Positions 9,819-19,117 of a DNA stretch of 64,000 bases are shown here, piece by piece. The stretch comes from Ancylomarina sp. 16SWW S1-10-2. Its GTDB lineage: Bacteria; Bacteroidota; Bacteroidia; Bacteroidales; Marinifilaceae. The stretch covers positions 310,001-374,000 of the forward strand of contig NZ_SADB01000001.1 in NCBI RefSeq assembly GCF_009669305.1, given 5' to 3'. Position 1 is the first letter of the stretch. Each line of letters opens with the position of its first letter. The notes under the pieces were generated by a model. That model was given only the letters and a program-made list of their open reading frames with translations. It had not been told where the DNA came from and ran no database searches. A program made the position numbers and the translations under genes.

Positions 9819-11051
9819 TTAGTTTTCTTTACTAAGATTACTATAATCTTGATATAAGAAATTATTATAGGGAAAACGAGCCGAATGTAAATCACGAATT
9901 ACATTATATACTTTCTCTTTAAATTCCTCAACATTATCTTTTTCTTTAGCTGATATAAACAAACATGGCGTATCACCTTTAGCCACCCACATTTTTTTCA
10001 ACTCATCAAGACTATAATTTTCACGTAGCTTAGGCGTTAAATCATCTTCATCTTTTTTCACATAACTAAAGGCATCGATTTTATTAAAAACCAAGAAACG
10101 AGGTTTTTCCTTCTTATCGATTTCAGCCATTGTTTCATTTACAATATTGATTTGATCCTCGAAATTTGGATGAGAAATATCAACAACATGAAGAATAACA
10201 TCTGCCTCACGCACCTCGTCTAATGTCGATTTGAAAGATTCGACCAAGTTATGAGGAAGTTTTCGAATAAAACCAACTGTATCAGCTAACAAGAATGGCA
10301 CGTTTTGAATCACAACTTTTCTCACCGTTGTATCCAATGTCGCAAAAAGTTTGTTCTCTGCAAACACATCAGACTTACTCAAAAGATTCATCAGTGTAGA
10401 TTTTCCAACATTGGTATATCCAACTAAAGCAACACGAATCATTTTATCACGATTCTTACGTTGTACCGTTTTTTGCTTGTCAATCTTCTTAAGATCCTCT
10501 TTCAACTTCGCAATCTTATCAAGAATAATACGACGGTCAGTTTCTATTTGAGTTTCACCAGGCCCACGCATACCAATACCACCACGCTGACGCTCAAGGT
10601 GAGTCCATAGTCGTGTTAGTCTAGGTAATAGATATTGATATTGGGCAAGTTCTACTTGAGTCTTCGCATTTGCAGTTTTGGCACGACTAGCGAAAATATC
10701 AAGAATCAAATTTGTTCTATCAAGAATCTTGCATTTTAACTCACGCTCAATATTTCTTAATTGTGATGGAGTTAATTCATCATCAAAAATAACCAAACCT
10801 ATTTCAGGATTAGCATTAATATATTGTGCAATTTCTTCAAGCTTACCCGTTCCAACAAAAGTTTTTGGATTCGATCGTTGTAGTTTCTGAGTAAAACGTT
10901 TCACCGTTTCTGCACCGGCAGTTAAAGCAAGAAAATCTAATTCATCAAGATATTCTTTCACCATAACCTCAGTTATACCTCTAGATTGATCTACAATACC
11001 AACTAAAATTGCTTTCTCCGAGTCTATTTTATTATTAAGGAAATCTCCCAT
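9819..11051 (-). CDS. hflX: Ribosome-associated GTPase HflX
   Basis: HflX is a GTPase that binds the 50S subunit and splits stalled ribosomes under stress. The N-terminal HflX domain carries GAETVKRF and FVGTGKLEE. A glycine-rich linker (RGGIGMRGPGETQIE) follows, then a GTPase domain with G1 GYTNVGKST (near residue 208), G3 DTVG and G4 NKID. Length (410) is typical. A minus-strand TACTTTTG element at 11125-11132 could be its promoter, but the upstream TTTG is not well formed. It lies downstream of the tonB-like gene but is separated from it by a terminator. Confidence 0.95.
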   Translation of the reverse strand: MGDFLNNKIDSEKAILVGIVDQSRGITEVMVKEYLDELDFLALTAGAETVKRFTQKLQRSNPKTFVGTGKLEEIAQYINANPEIGLVIFDDELTPSQLRNIERELKCKILDRTNLILDIFASRAKTANAKTQVELAQYQYLLPRLTRLWTHLERQRGGIGMRGPGETQIETDRRIILDKIAKLKEDLKKIDKQKTVQRKNRDKMIRVALVGYTNVGKSTLMNLLSKSDVFAENKLFATLDTTVRKVVIQNVPFLLADTVGFIRKLPHNLVESFKSTLDEVREADVILHVVDISHPNFEDQINIVNETMAEIDKKEKPRFLVFNKIDAFSYVKKDEDDLTPKLRENYSLDELKKMWVAKGDTPCLFISAKEKDNVEEFKEKVYNVIRDLHSARFPYNNFLYQDYSNLSKEN

Positions 11052-11166
11052 GTATTTTTGAATATATGATTTATGTCCTTAGCTCACTAAAAGATAAGAA
11101 CATTCACTCTTTATAAAGTATTGACAAAAGTAAGCAATATTCATATATAAAGTAATTTAGCTTATA

Positions 11167-11197
11167 ACAAAAAGAGGCTCTGATAAATCAGAGCCTC
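11167..11197 (-). terminator. Terminator of the tonB-like gene
   Basis: A perfect 10-bp inverted repeat (11174-11183 with 11188-11197, 4-base loop), followed on the minus strand by TTTTTG. Confidence 0.8.
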
Positions 11198-11225
11198 ATA
11201 TATTGAATACATTATATGTATTAGC

Positions 11226-11909
11226 TTATTGTAACTGGAAATTGATAGGTACAGTATAGGATACCTTTACAGCTTTACCACGTTGTTTTCCTGGCTTCCA
11301 CTTTGGCATCTTGTTAATCACACGAAGAGCTTCCTTGTCAAGTGATGGGTCAACACCCCTCATAATCTTAACATTCTCAACTTGTCCGACTTTGTTAACA
11401 ACAAAACCAACGTAAACACGTCCTGTAATACCATTTTCTTGTGCAATTACAGGGTACTTTACAGATGAGTTAATCCATTTTTGTAATTCAATATCCCCAC
11501 CTGGAAATTCAGGCATATCTTCTACAATTACAAACACCTGTTGTTCGTCTTCCTCTTCAGCTTCTTCAACGATCTGGATTTCAACTTCTTCATCCATATC
11601 AGCTTCAGAATCTTCAATTTCTAGCTCGTCATCAATTTCTTCATCGTTATCCACAATGTTCAAAACATCAGCGACTTTAGGAGCTGGTGGTGGTGGTGGT
11701 GGTGGCTTAATAGGCTCTTGACGAGTAATTGGAATAATTTCCTCTTCAGCCTGAACCTCTTGCTCAGCTACCAATACACCAGCCTCACTTGTATCAACTC
11801 GCCACTCAAAGGCTAGAAATACAAGGGCAAGAGTAAGAGCCAGACCAATCTCTAGAAAAAGACCTCTCTTATTCTCCAGATCTGCTTTTTGTGACTTCTT
11901 AACTTCCAT
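11226..11909 (-). CDS. tonB: TonB-family energy transducer
   Basis: TonB couples the ExbBD proton-driven motor in the inner membrane to outer-membrane receptors such as SusC. The 227 residues show a short cytoplasmic N-terminus, one membrane segment (about 16-36), and a proline stretch (seven prolines in a row near residue 71). A very acidic linker (about 90-125) and a C-terminal TonB domain (about 135-227, with FPGG and YPVIAQENGITGRV) follow. Several TonB paralogues are normal in Bacteroidota, so the symbol is generic and the partner receptor is unknown. No exbB/exbD neighbours are present. It has its own promoter and terminator. Confidence 0.9.
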   Translation of the reverse strand: MEVKKSQKADLENKRGLFLEIGLALTLALVFLAFEWRVDTSEAGVLVAEQEVQAEEEIIPITRQEPIKPPPPPPPAPKVADVLNIVDNDEEIDDELEIEDSEADMDEEVEIQIVEEAEEEDEQQVFVIVEDMPEFPGGDIELQKWINSSVKYPVIAQENGITGRVYVGFVVNKVGQVENVKIMRGVDPSLDKEALRVINKMPKWKPGKQRGKAVKVSYTVPINFQLQ

Positions 11910-11943
11910 AGTTTTCTTTTTATATTCTAGTAAATTCAGCGCC

Positions 11944-11974
11944 TAAAAATACAGATTCAAATTGTATTATCAAA
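11944..11974 (-). promoter_or_regulatory. Promoter of the tonB-like gene
   Basis: On the minus strand, TTTG (11971-11974), a 19-base spacer and TATTTTTA (11944-11951) fit the Bacteroidota consensus with one deviation in the last base of the -7 box. Confidence 0.55.
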
Positions 11975-12619
11975 ATCTAACTTTAGATATGCTTAATTAT
12001 TCGGGGGTTAAAGATAGAAAAATTCACGTTAAACACGTTTATTCATCCAAATATTACTCTTATTAATATGCAATTAATTTTCAAAAGATAGAAATGAAAG
12101 TAATAGAAATACATTTCTCTTTATCTGAATCTAAATGAAAATTATAAATTAATCCCTATTTCTCAATAATAGATAATTCAAAATTAGTTAAAATCAAGTA
12201 ATACAACAATCAGATTAACAAAAAAATACATCATCAATAACAAAACACAAACGTTATCATAAAATGATAAAACAATCATAATATATAATAAGGGAAAGAA
12301 ATTTTCTTTTCAAAACCTTTCATATTATTTATAATCAAGATTAATTACAACTCTATCACAAAATAATGGATGATACTTTTATATCATCCATTATTCCACA
12401 CTTCTAAATTTTTAAGAAAAACGAGTAGAAAATTAACAAAGCCCGAACTCATCCTACCTATACACACTATTTCTCTACTGCAATCAATCGTTTACCTTGG
12501 CAAACAATTATGGTTCATCATTAACTTTCCACTCAACTCTTTCTACGTACACTTCTGAAAAAGGTTATACCTTAGCACATTTATTTTATCAAATAACTCA
12601 TCTCTTATCAAAATTCACA
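11975..12619. other. Long AT-rich intergenic region
   Basis: About 640 very AT-rich bases between the tonB-like gene and the tRNA. I see no ORF with protein character; a 62-codon frame at 12370-12558 has no family resemblance. It probably holds only promoter and spacer sequence. Confidence 0.5.
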
Positions 12620-12627
12620 TATATTTG
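12620..12627 (+). promoter_or_regulatory. Probable -7 element of the tRNA-Ala gene
   Basis: TATATTTG matches TAnnTTTG and lies 11 bases before the first tRNA base. The -33 element is poor. Confidence 0.45.
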
Positions 12628-12638
12628 TCATCAAATAA

Positions 12639-12712
12639 GGGGGATTAGCTCAGTTGGCTAGAGCGTTTGACTGGCAGTCAAGAGGTCATCGGTTCGATTC
12701 CGATATTCTCCA
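12639..12712 (+). tRNA. tRNA-Ala (anticodon GGC)
   Basis: A complete cloverleaf is visible. The acceptor arm GGGGGAT pairs with ATTCTCC and includes the G3:U70 wobble, the alanine identity element. The D stem is GCTC/GAGC, and the anticodon loop CTGGCAG gives anticodon GGC for codon GCC. The T arm is ATCGG-TTCGATT-CCGAT, with discriminator A. CCA is not encoded. Confidence 0.96.
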
Positions 12713-12725
12713 CACACTACATCAG

Positions 12726-12758
12726 GCAGTTACCGCATTTTAAGGTAACTGCTTTTTT
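12726..12758 (+). terminator. Terminator of tRNA-Ala
   Basis: The perfect 9-bp stem GCAGTTACC/GGTAACTGC is followed directly by six T. It starts 13 bases after the tRNA. Confidence 0.9.
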
Positions 12759-12786
12759 ATTTGTTCGCAAACATTTCAAGTTTCAA

Positions 12787-12831
12787 ATTATTGATATTTG
12801 TATTACTACAAGTAATATAAATATCAATAAT
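12787..12831. repeat. 45-bp near-perfect palindrome
   Basis: Left arm 12787-12807 and right arm 12811-12831 are complementary over 21 bases with a single G:T wobble, around a 3-base loop ACA. There is no T run, so it is not a normal intrinsic terminator. The role is unknown: a processing hairpin, a protein site or an element scar. Confidence 0.7.
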
Positions 12832-13216
12832 ATTCTTTATACTCCTAAATTCAGAGTTCTCTTCTAGCTTATCAGCCTTAGAAATCTCAGTCCTATCATA
12901 TTTTAATTAAAAGTAACCAGACATTCATAAAAACCAGCCTGATCAATTTGCATAAAAAGATTAAAAAAACTAACATATTGTAAACAGTGAAGTTTTTTGA
13001 GTTTTATTATACCTTTTAATATTCCAATCAATTGTTAATGCACTCTCAGATTGCTTTAAACTATATACAACGCTTTTGTTTAAGGTTTCTCTAATGCTAT
13101 TATGCTACTTGAGTTGATTGTATCCTGCGGTCTTTAAACAACTAAAAAACACGCAATAGAACTGGCTAACCAAAAAATCCTGTAGTATTCTACTAATGTG
13201 ATTCCAATAACTAGAA
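12832..13216. other. Intergenic, nothing recognised
   Basis: An AT-rich stretch with stops in all frames. I found no gene or repeat in it. Confidence 0.45.
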
Positions 13217-13247
13217 TAAAAAAAGGATCGGCTTGAGCCAATCCTTT
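13217..13247 (-). terminator. Terminator downstream of the transaldolase gene
   Basis: An interrupted stem (AAAGGAT/ATCCTTT plus GGC/GCC, loop TTGA) followed on the minus strand by eight T. It lies 170 bases beyond the transaldolase stop, so the transcript has a long 3' end. Confidence 0.65.
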
Positions 13248-13415
13248 ACATTATTTATTATCTTAAACCAATAAGCCCCACTAACTTATCTAATATAAGC
13301 GATGGTAAATATCAAATTAACATCGAAAAAGGCTAATAAAACATTTCTTTTTAGCTCTAGCATTAGTTAAAAGATACATTGCAACCTAAACGGTGACAAT
13401 AAAAAAAATCATTTA

Positions 13416-14072
13416 TTAGCTATTTAATTTGTTATAATCAGCCAAAAACGTTTCCAAACCACTATCGGTTAAAGGATGTTTTAATAATCCGGTAATAGCA
13501 TTTAATGGACAAGTTGCAACATCTGCACCAGCTTCAATACATTGTAAAATATGCATTGTATGACGAACAGAAGCAGCTAATACTTCAGTTTCAAAACCGT
13601 AACGACTGAACATACCTGCAATTTGTTCAATTAAGCCGATTCCATCAGTTCCTATATCATCTAAACGACCAATAAAAGGAGAAACATAAGTTGCACCTGC
13701 TTTAGCAGCAAGTAGCGCTTGACCTGCAGAAAAGATAAGTGTGCAATTTGTTCTAATATTTTTACCAGTTAAATACTTTATAGCTTTAATACCTGCTTTG
13801 ATACATGGTATTTTTACAACAATTTGTGGGTGTAAGGCAGCTAATTCTTCGCCTTCCTTAATCATACCTTCAAAATCGGTTGCAATTACTTCTGCACTAA
13901 CATCACCATCAACTATTTCGCAGATGTTCACATAATGCTGTTTAATATTATTTACACCTTTAATCCCCTCCTTTGCCATTAAAGATGGATTTGTTGTAAC
14001 TCCGTCTAAAATACCCAAGTCCTGAGCCTCTTTAATTTGATCAAGATTAGCTGTGTCGATAAAAAATTTCAT
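13416..14072 (-). CDS. tal: Transaldolase, small TalC/fructose-6-phosphate aldolase type
   Basis: It transfers a dihydroxyacetone unit in the non-oxidative pentose phosphate pathway. The small subfamily also includes fructose-6-phosphate aldolases. The N-terminus [13 protein letters not shown] and motif GVTTNPSL are diagnostic. The Schiff-base lysine lies in VVKIPC near residue 86. The 218 residues match the small family rather than the 310-residue TalB type. It lies downstream of xylB-xylA-xylE in the same direction, which suits a role in clearing xylulose-5-phosphate. A hairpin at 14401-14431 separates it from xylE, so it may have its own promoter. Confidence 0.92.
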   Translation of the reverse strand: MKFFIDTANLDQIKEAQDLGILDGVTTNPSLMAKEGIKGVNNIKQHYVNICEIVDGDVSAEVIATDFEGMIKEGEELAALHPQIVVKIPCIKAGIKAIKYLTGKNIRTNCTLIFSAGQALLAAKAGATYVSPFIGRLDDIGTDGIGLIEQIAGMFSRYGFETEVLAASVRHTMHILQCIEAGADVATCPLNAITGLLKHPLTDSGLETFLADYNKLNS

Positions 14073-14400
14073 TTTATTATGTTTTAATTATTATTAAACT
14101 ATACAAATACACTTTGCATTCATTTAAAGCAGAACATTCTTTATTGACCCTGAAAACAATTCGAAACTTCCTTAAAAAAAAAGAATCCGATCTGCCTCAA
14201 CCCAACATACAAATGCTTAATGCCTGTTTATTTGAGAACTTCACTCAAGGAGAACAAATAAACACGAAAAAAAATGCCGTTTAATTCTAAAATTTTACAA
14301 GATATTTTGACTAAGATCCAAATTGAGAATAACTTATCATCTTAGTATTTCTTCGCAGTAATAAATTATTAAGTGGAATTTCTAACTAATTATCTAATAA
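14073..14400. other. Intergenic between tal and the xylE terminator
   Basis: About 330 AT-rich bases with no ORF of protein character. It presumably holds the tal promoter, but I see no clear consensus match. Confidence 0.4.
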
Positions 14401-14431
14401 AATGAGGATCGATCCGTAACCAATCCTCATT
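14401..14431 (-). terminator. Terminator of the xylBAE operon
   Basis: A 9-bp perfect stem AATGAGGAT/ATCCTCATT about 80 bases past the xylE stop. On the minus strand it is followed by TTTTATTA, and on the plus strand by a T run. Confidence 0.55.
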
Positions 14432-14510
14432 TTTTCCATTATTGTAAATGAATAAAATCAAAGCAGATTAAAAAAATTAATTAATACAATAATGAGAAAT
14501 TAGATAACTT

Positions 14511-16118
14511 CTATTTTTTCCATAATTTTTGCATGTCTTCCAAAGTTCTTCCTTTAGTTTCTGGAACAAGTTTCCAAACAAATACAGCAGACAGAATTCC
14601 CATCACACCATAAATCCAATAGGTAAAACCATGATTGAACTGAGCTGTTAACCATGAATTATCATTCATCATTGGGAATGTCCAAGATACCACCATGTTT
14701 GCCATCCACTGAGCAGCAACTGCTAAAGACATGGCACTACGAATTGAATTCGGGAATATTTCCGAAAGCAATACCCAGGTAACAGGTCCCCATGACATGG
14801 CAAAAAAGGCAACGTATCCTAACATCGCAATCAATGCAAATAAACCCATCTGGTTTAAATAAAATGCTGCACCTAATGAGAACATACAGATTCCCATTCC
14901 TACACCACCAATAATCATCAATGGTTTACGACCAAATTTGTCTACTGTAAAAATGGCTAGTACAGTAAATATTAAGTTTATGGCTCCAACAATTATGGTT
15001 TGGTACAAAGCAACTTCGGTACTACTACCTAAATTTCTGAAAATTTCAGCAGCATAATACAACACAACATTAATACCAACAAATTGCTGAAATACAGACA
15101 ATAAAACACCTATTACTATAATTAATCCTCCAAATGTTAACCATGGAGCATTATTCTCTTTCAATGACTCCTTAATATCAGCCAATAACTTCGGAGCTTG
15201 AACTGTTCCTACAATTTTATTCAATACACCTTCGGCTTCCTTTTCACGCGACTTCATGATAAGATATCGTGGCGATTCAGGAACAAAATATAACATCACT
15301 AAAAAGAATACTGCAGGGATTGTTTCGGATGCAAACATGTATCTCCATCCAATTTCATTCAACCAATTAGCATCTCCGTTTAGTGCTATCGAATAATTCA
15401 CAAAATAGACAACCAACATTCCAAATACGATTGCAAACTGATTACCAGAAACCAATCTTCCACGATATTTTGCAGGTGCAATTTCGGCGATATACATTGG
15501 CGAAAGCATAGATGCTATTCCGACTCCAATACCTCCTATAATACGATAAAAGATAAATGCACTAATAGTACTTGCTCCGAAAAAATTCATCATTTCGGGC
15601 ATTGCTGAACCAATTGCAGAAATAGTAAATAGAAATGCAGCTAAAATCAAGCCTCTTTTTCTTCCTAATTTCTGACTAACAGAACCACATATAGAACCAC
15701 CAATAATACAACCAATTATAGCACTTGAAATTGTGAAACCATTAATAGAGTTTAAGGTGTTTTCGGTAAGTTCGTTTACGGATACCCAAAATTGAGTATA
15801 CCAAATTACAACGCCTATTAGAACTACAATTGCACTGTAAATAATTCCCTTTTGTTTTCCATACATGCGAAACATGAAACTAGAAACTAGCAAGGAAACA
15901 ACAATAAAACAAAGAGAAATAATAAGCTTGTATTCTCCTAAAACTTGTAATGCGAGTACACTATCAGATTCTAATGGAGTTACAAAAAATACTTTTAGAG
16001 CTTCAGTTGCTCCACTAATTACGGCAGTATCGTAACCAAACAACAATCCCCCTAGTGTGGCCACTAAAGTGATTCCTATTATAAACATCGTACTCCCTTT
16101 TGTTTGGGCTTGAGTCAT
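14511..16118 (-). CDS. xylE: Sugar porter (MFS), D-xylose:H+ symporter type
   Basis: An inner-membrane sugar:proton symporter of the MFS sugar-porter family, very probably for xylose given its operon. All family signatures are visible: GYDTAVISG in helix 1, GRKRG after helix 4, PESPRYL in the central loop, GRKPL, and PETKGRTLE at the C-terminus. At 535 residues it is slightly longer than E. coli XylE (491). The extra length is an extended loop between the first helices (about residues 40-75). It is the third gene of xylB-xylA-xylE, 58 bases after xylA, with a hairpin in the gap that may reduce its expression. Confidence 0.92.
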   Translation of the reverse strand: MTQAQTKGSTMFIIGITLVATLGGLLFGYDTAVISGATEALKVFFVTPLESDSVLALQVLGEYKLIISLCFIVVSLLVSSFMFRMYGKQKGIIYSAIVVLIGVVIWYTQFWVSVNELTENTLNSINGFTISSAIIGCIIGGSICGSVSQKLGRKRGLILAAFLFTISAIGSAMPEMMNFFGASTISAFIFYRIIGGIGVGIASMLSPMYIAEIAPAKYRGRLVSGNQFAIVFGMLVVYFVNYSIALNGDANWLNEIGWRYMFASETIPAVFFLVMLYFVPESPRYLIMKSREKEAEGVLNKIVGTVQAPKLLADIKESLKENNAPWLTFGGLIIVIGVLLSVFQQFVGINVVLYYAAEIFRNLGSSTEVALYQTIIVGAINLIFTVLAIFTVDKFGRKPLMIIGGVGMGICMFSLGAAFYLNQMGLFALIAMLGYVAFFAMSWGPVTWVLLSEIFPNSIRSAMSLAVAAQWMANMVVSWTFPMMNDNSWLTAQFNHGFTYWIYGVMGILSAVFVWKLVPETKGRTLEDMQKLWKK

Positions 16119-16135
16119 GGGGTAGAATTAAAAGT

Positions 16136-16167
16136 AAACTCCCGCAATCTAACAAACGGGAGTTTTT
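16136..16167 (-). terminator. Intercistronic hairpin between xylA and xylE
   Basis: The 9-bp stem AAACTCCCG/CGGGAGTTT falls in the 58-base gap. The minus-strand run after it is mixed (TTTACTTTTAA), so it could be a partial terminator or an mRNA-stabilising hairpin that sets the xylA:xylE ratio. Confidence 0.5.
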
Positions 16168-16176
16168 GATAATTTA

Positions 16177-17502
16177 TTAAATATACCAGTTAATTAATTG
16201 TTCTAACTTTTCTTGTTTTCCGCTTGTTTGAGCTGGTTCTCCAACTTCTTTAGCAATCTTTCTCAAGTCTTCAAGACTTAAATCACCATTAGCAAATGCT
16301 TTTCCGTTTCCAGATGCAAAAGATGAATAACGATCTTTTTTAAGCTGCAATAATGGAGATTCAGTTCTCACTTTATCAGCAATCACCAAAGCACGAGCAA
16401 ATACATCCATACCACCAATGTGTGCTATAAAGTTATCTTCTAGGTCTGTAGAATTACGTCTTAATTTTGCATCAAAGTTAATTCCACCGTCAGTAAATCC
16501 ACCATTCTCAAGAATTGGCAACATTGCCTGAACAGTTTCGTAAATACTAGTTGGAAACTCATCAGTATCCCATCCATTTTGGTAATCACCTTTGTTAGCA
16601 TCGATACTACCTAACATGTTGTTATCAACAGCAGTTTGTAATTCGTGCTCGAAAGTATGACCTGCAAGAGTCGCGTGGTTTACTTCAATATTAACTTTAA
16701 AATCATCAGCCAAACCATATTTATTCAAAAATCCCATTACGGTAGCTGTATCGAAATCGTACTGATGTTTCGATGGCTCCATTGGCTTAGGTTCGATAAG
16801 GAAAGTTCCTTTAAATCCATTTTTACGACCGTAATCGCGAGCCATAGTTAGGAATTGTGCCATATGATCCAATTCTTGTTTCATGTTGGTATTCAACAAA
16901 GACATATAACCTTCACGACCTCCCCAGAATACATAACCTGTACCACCCAAAGCGATAGTAGCATCCAATGCATTTTTCACTTGAGTACCGGCATTAGCAA
17001 TCACATTAAAATCAGGATTGGTAGAAGCACCGTTCATGTAACGTGGATTGGAGAATACATTTGCAGTACCCCACAATAACTTAACGCCTGAATCTGCTTG
17101 CTTTTGCTTTGCATAGTCAACCATAACAGACAATCTCTTTTCAATTTCGAAAACAGAAGCATCTCCTACAACATCAGTATCGTGAAAACAATAAAGAGGC
17201 GCACCTAATTTTGTAATAAATTCGAAAGCAGCATCCATTTTCGACTTCGCAGCGCTAATTGGATCAGCTTGATTTCCCCAAGGAAATTGTTTAGTACCTG
17301 GTCCGAATGGATCTCCACCATCTCCACAGAAAGTATGCCAGTAAGCCACTGCAAAACGCAAATGATCTTTCATGGTTTTGCCTGCAACAACACGATTCTC
17401 ATCGTACCATTTGTAAGCTAATGGATTTTTTGATTCTGGTCCTTCGTAAGCAATCTTACCGATTCCAGGAAAATACTCTTTGTCCCCTTTTACAATAGTC
17501 AT
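16177..17502 (-). CDS. xylA: Xylose isomerase
   Basis: It converts D-xylose to D-xylulose in the cytoplasm using divalent metals. The 441 residues match the long (class II) xylose isomerases. The catalytic histidine lies in CFHDTDVV near residue 103, with further metal/substrate motifs in [17 protein letters not shown] and [13 protein letters not shown]. It stands 46 bases after xylB and before xylE, so the three form a classic xylose operon. Confidence 0.97.
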   Translation of the reverse strand: MTIVKGDKEYFPGIGKIAYEGPESKNPLAYKWYDENRVVAGKTMKDHLRFAVAYWHTFCGDGGDPFGPGTKQFPWGNQADPISAAKSKMDAAFEFITKLGAPLYCFHDTDVVGDASVFEIEKRLSVMVDYAKQKQADSGVKLLWGTANVFSNPRYMNGASTNPDFNVIANAGTQVKNALDATIALGGTGYVFWGGREGYMSLLNTNMKQELDHMAQFLTMARDYGRKNGFKGTFLIEPKPMEPSKHQYDFDTATVMGFLNKYGLADDFKVNIEVNHATLAGHTFEHELQTAVDNNMLGSIDANKGDYQNGWDTDEFPTSIYETVQAMLPILENGGFTDGGINFDAKLRRNSTDLEDNFIAHIGGMDVFARALVIADKVRTESPLLQLKKDRYSSFASGNGKAFANGDLSLEDLRKIAKEVGEPAQTSGKQEKLEQLINWYI

Positions 17503-17548
17503 GATGTTCTTTATTATTAAGTTACTAATTGTATATTATCTATCTTCT

Positions 17549-19030
17549 TTATAAATTCTTCTGTAATTCCTTATTCCAACGAGCATATGCGACCAACATT
17601 TCTTCTCGAATGCTCTGATCAGGCTTGATGGTAGTTATTTTTTCCAGTCCAGCAAATGCTTCTTCTAATGAAGAATAAACTCCTGCTCCATATCCTGCTC
17701 CGCGAGCCGCTCCTAAAGATCCATCGGTATCGTACAACTCAATGGTTGCTCCAGATACTGTCGATAAGGTTTCTCTAAACAATGGACTCAGAAACATATT
17801 AGCATGTCCGGCACGAATTACATTGGTTTTCACACCAATTTCCTTCATTACTTCCATTCCGTAAAAAAATGAAAATGCGATTCCTTCTTGTGCCGCTCTA
17901 TAAATATGAGCATCGGTATGGCGATTCAGGTTCAAATTCAAAATTTGAGCTCCTATTTCGCGATTCTTTAAAACTCGCTCTGCTCCGTTTCCGAATGGTA
18001 AAATTGTAATTCCATCAGATCCTACAGGAATTTCCATTGCCTTTTCGTTCATTTCGGCATAGCTAAGTCCTTTTGCGACATTATGGTTCAACCATGAATT
18101 CATAATTCCGGTGCCATTAATGCAAAGCAATATCCCTAATCGATTATTTTCTTTGGTATGATTCACGTGAGCAAAGGAATTCACTCTTGAATATGGATCA
18201 AATTTAATCTCATCACTGAGCCCGTAAACAACTCCTGAAGTACCTGCTGTAGTAGCGACTTCTCCTGGTTTCAACACATTTAAAGACAATGCATTGTTTG
18301 GCTGATCTCCTGCACGGTATGAAACTACAGCACTGCTCGAGAATCCTAATTCATCTGCAATTTCAGGAAGCACCTGTCCTTGGTTCGAAAAAGTATCAAC
18401 TATTTCAGGAAGCATTTCTTTTGAAATACCATATGTATTCAGAATATCTTCTGATATTGAATTCGTTTTAAAATCCCAGAAAATACCTTCCGACAATCCA
18501 GAGACTGTAGTACAAGTTTTTCCTGTTAATTGCATAGCAACAAAATCACCAGGCAACATTATCTTATAAATCTTTGCGAAAGTTTCAGGCTCATTCTCTT
18601 TAACCCAAGCCAATTTACTGGCTGTGAAATTTCCTGGCGAATTCAACAAATGCGACAAACATTTATCTTTTCCAATACTCTCAAAAGCTTTATCTCCTAT
18701 TTCAACAGCTCTACTGTCGCACCAGATAATTGAAGAACGAACTGGCTTTAAATCTTTATCAACACAAACCAAACCATGCATCTGATAGGAAATACCAATG
18801 GCTTTCACCATTTCTTTATCCACATTGGCGGTTTGCATCACACTTTTAATGGCTTGCCTTAAATTACTCCACCACATTTCAGGATCTTGCTCTGCCCAAC
18901 CTATTTCGTGCGCAGTTATCTGCATTTCCTTTTTTGGGAAAAAATCGGTAGCCAAACATTTGCTACTCTCGGCATCTAATAACGATGCTTTTACTGATGA
19001 ACTCCCTAAATCTAATCCTAATAAATACAT
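17549..19030 (-). CDS. xylB: Xylulokinase
   Basis: It phosphorylates D-xylulose with ATP to xylulose-5-phosphate. It belongs to the FGGY kinase family (493 residues). The N-terminal phosphate-binding motif GLDLGSSSVKAS, the catalytic aspartate region AGDQPNNA (near 245) and the C-terminal GSLGAARGAGYGAG are visible. It is the first gene of xylB-xylA-xylE. The promoter at 19072-19102 is overlapped at its start site by a repeated CAGAACAG-type operator, so repression by XylR is likely. Confidence 0.96.
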   Translation of the reverse strand: MYLLGLDLGSSSVKASLLDAESSKCLATDFFPKKEMQITAHEIGWAEQDPEMWWSNLRQAIKSVMQTANVDKEMVKAIGISYQMHGLVCVDKDLKPVRSSIIWCDSRAVEIGDKAFESIGKDKCLSHLLNSPGNFTASKLAWVKENEPETFAKIYKIMLPGDFVAMQLTGKTCTTVSGLSEGIFWDFKTNSISEDILNTYGISKEMLPEIVDTFSNQGQVLPEIADELGFSSSAVVSYRAGDQPNNALSLNVLKPGEVATTAGTSGVVYGLSDEIKFDPYSRVNSFAHVNHTKENNRLGILLCINGTGIMNSWLNHNVAKGLSYAEMNEKAMEIPVGSDGITILPFGNGAERVLKNREIGAQILNLNLNRHTDAHIYRAAQEGIAFSFFYGMEVMKEIGVKTNVIRAGHANMFLSPLFRETLSTVSGATIELYDTDGSLGAARGAGYGAGVYSSLEEAFAGLEKITTIKPDQSIREEMLVAYARWNKELQKNL

Positions 19031-19043
19031 TTATAAGCTTTTT

Positions 19044-19070
19044 GTCCGTTCTGCTCTGTTCTGTTCTGAT
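19044..19070. promoter_or_regulatory. Putative XylR operator of xylB
   Basis: On the minus strand the sequence contains AGAACAGAACAGAGCAGAAC, tandem copies of CAGAACAG-like units directly after the -7 box. The same core occurs at 20132-20150 in front of xylR. Assignment to XylR is inference from position and sharing. Confidence 0.6.
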
Positions 19071-19071
19071 G

Positions 19072-19102
19072 CAAATATATAAATGTTTTTGAAAAGAACA
19101 AA
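19072..19102 (-). promoter_or_regulatory. Promoter of xylBAE
   Basis: TTTG (19099-19102) and TATATTTG (19072-19079) on the minus strand with exactly 19 bases between them. This is a perfect Bacteroidota consensus. Confidence 0.8.
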
Positions 19103-19117
19103 GATTCTTTCAAAAAA

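Noticed and set aside
12370..12558. A 62-codon frame before tRNA-Ala.
   Set aside because: No protein-like character or start signal, and it lies in very AT-rich sequence.
13217..14431. The hairpins at 13217-13247 and 14401-14431 share GGATCG and AATCCT, considered as a mobile repeat.
   Set aside because: The shared part is short and both fit ordinary terminators of the preceding minus-strand genes.
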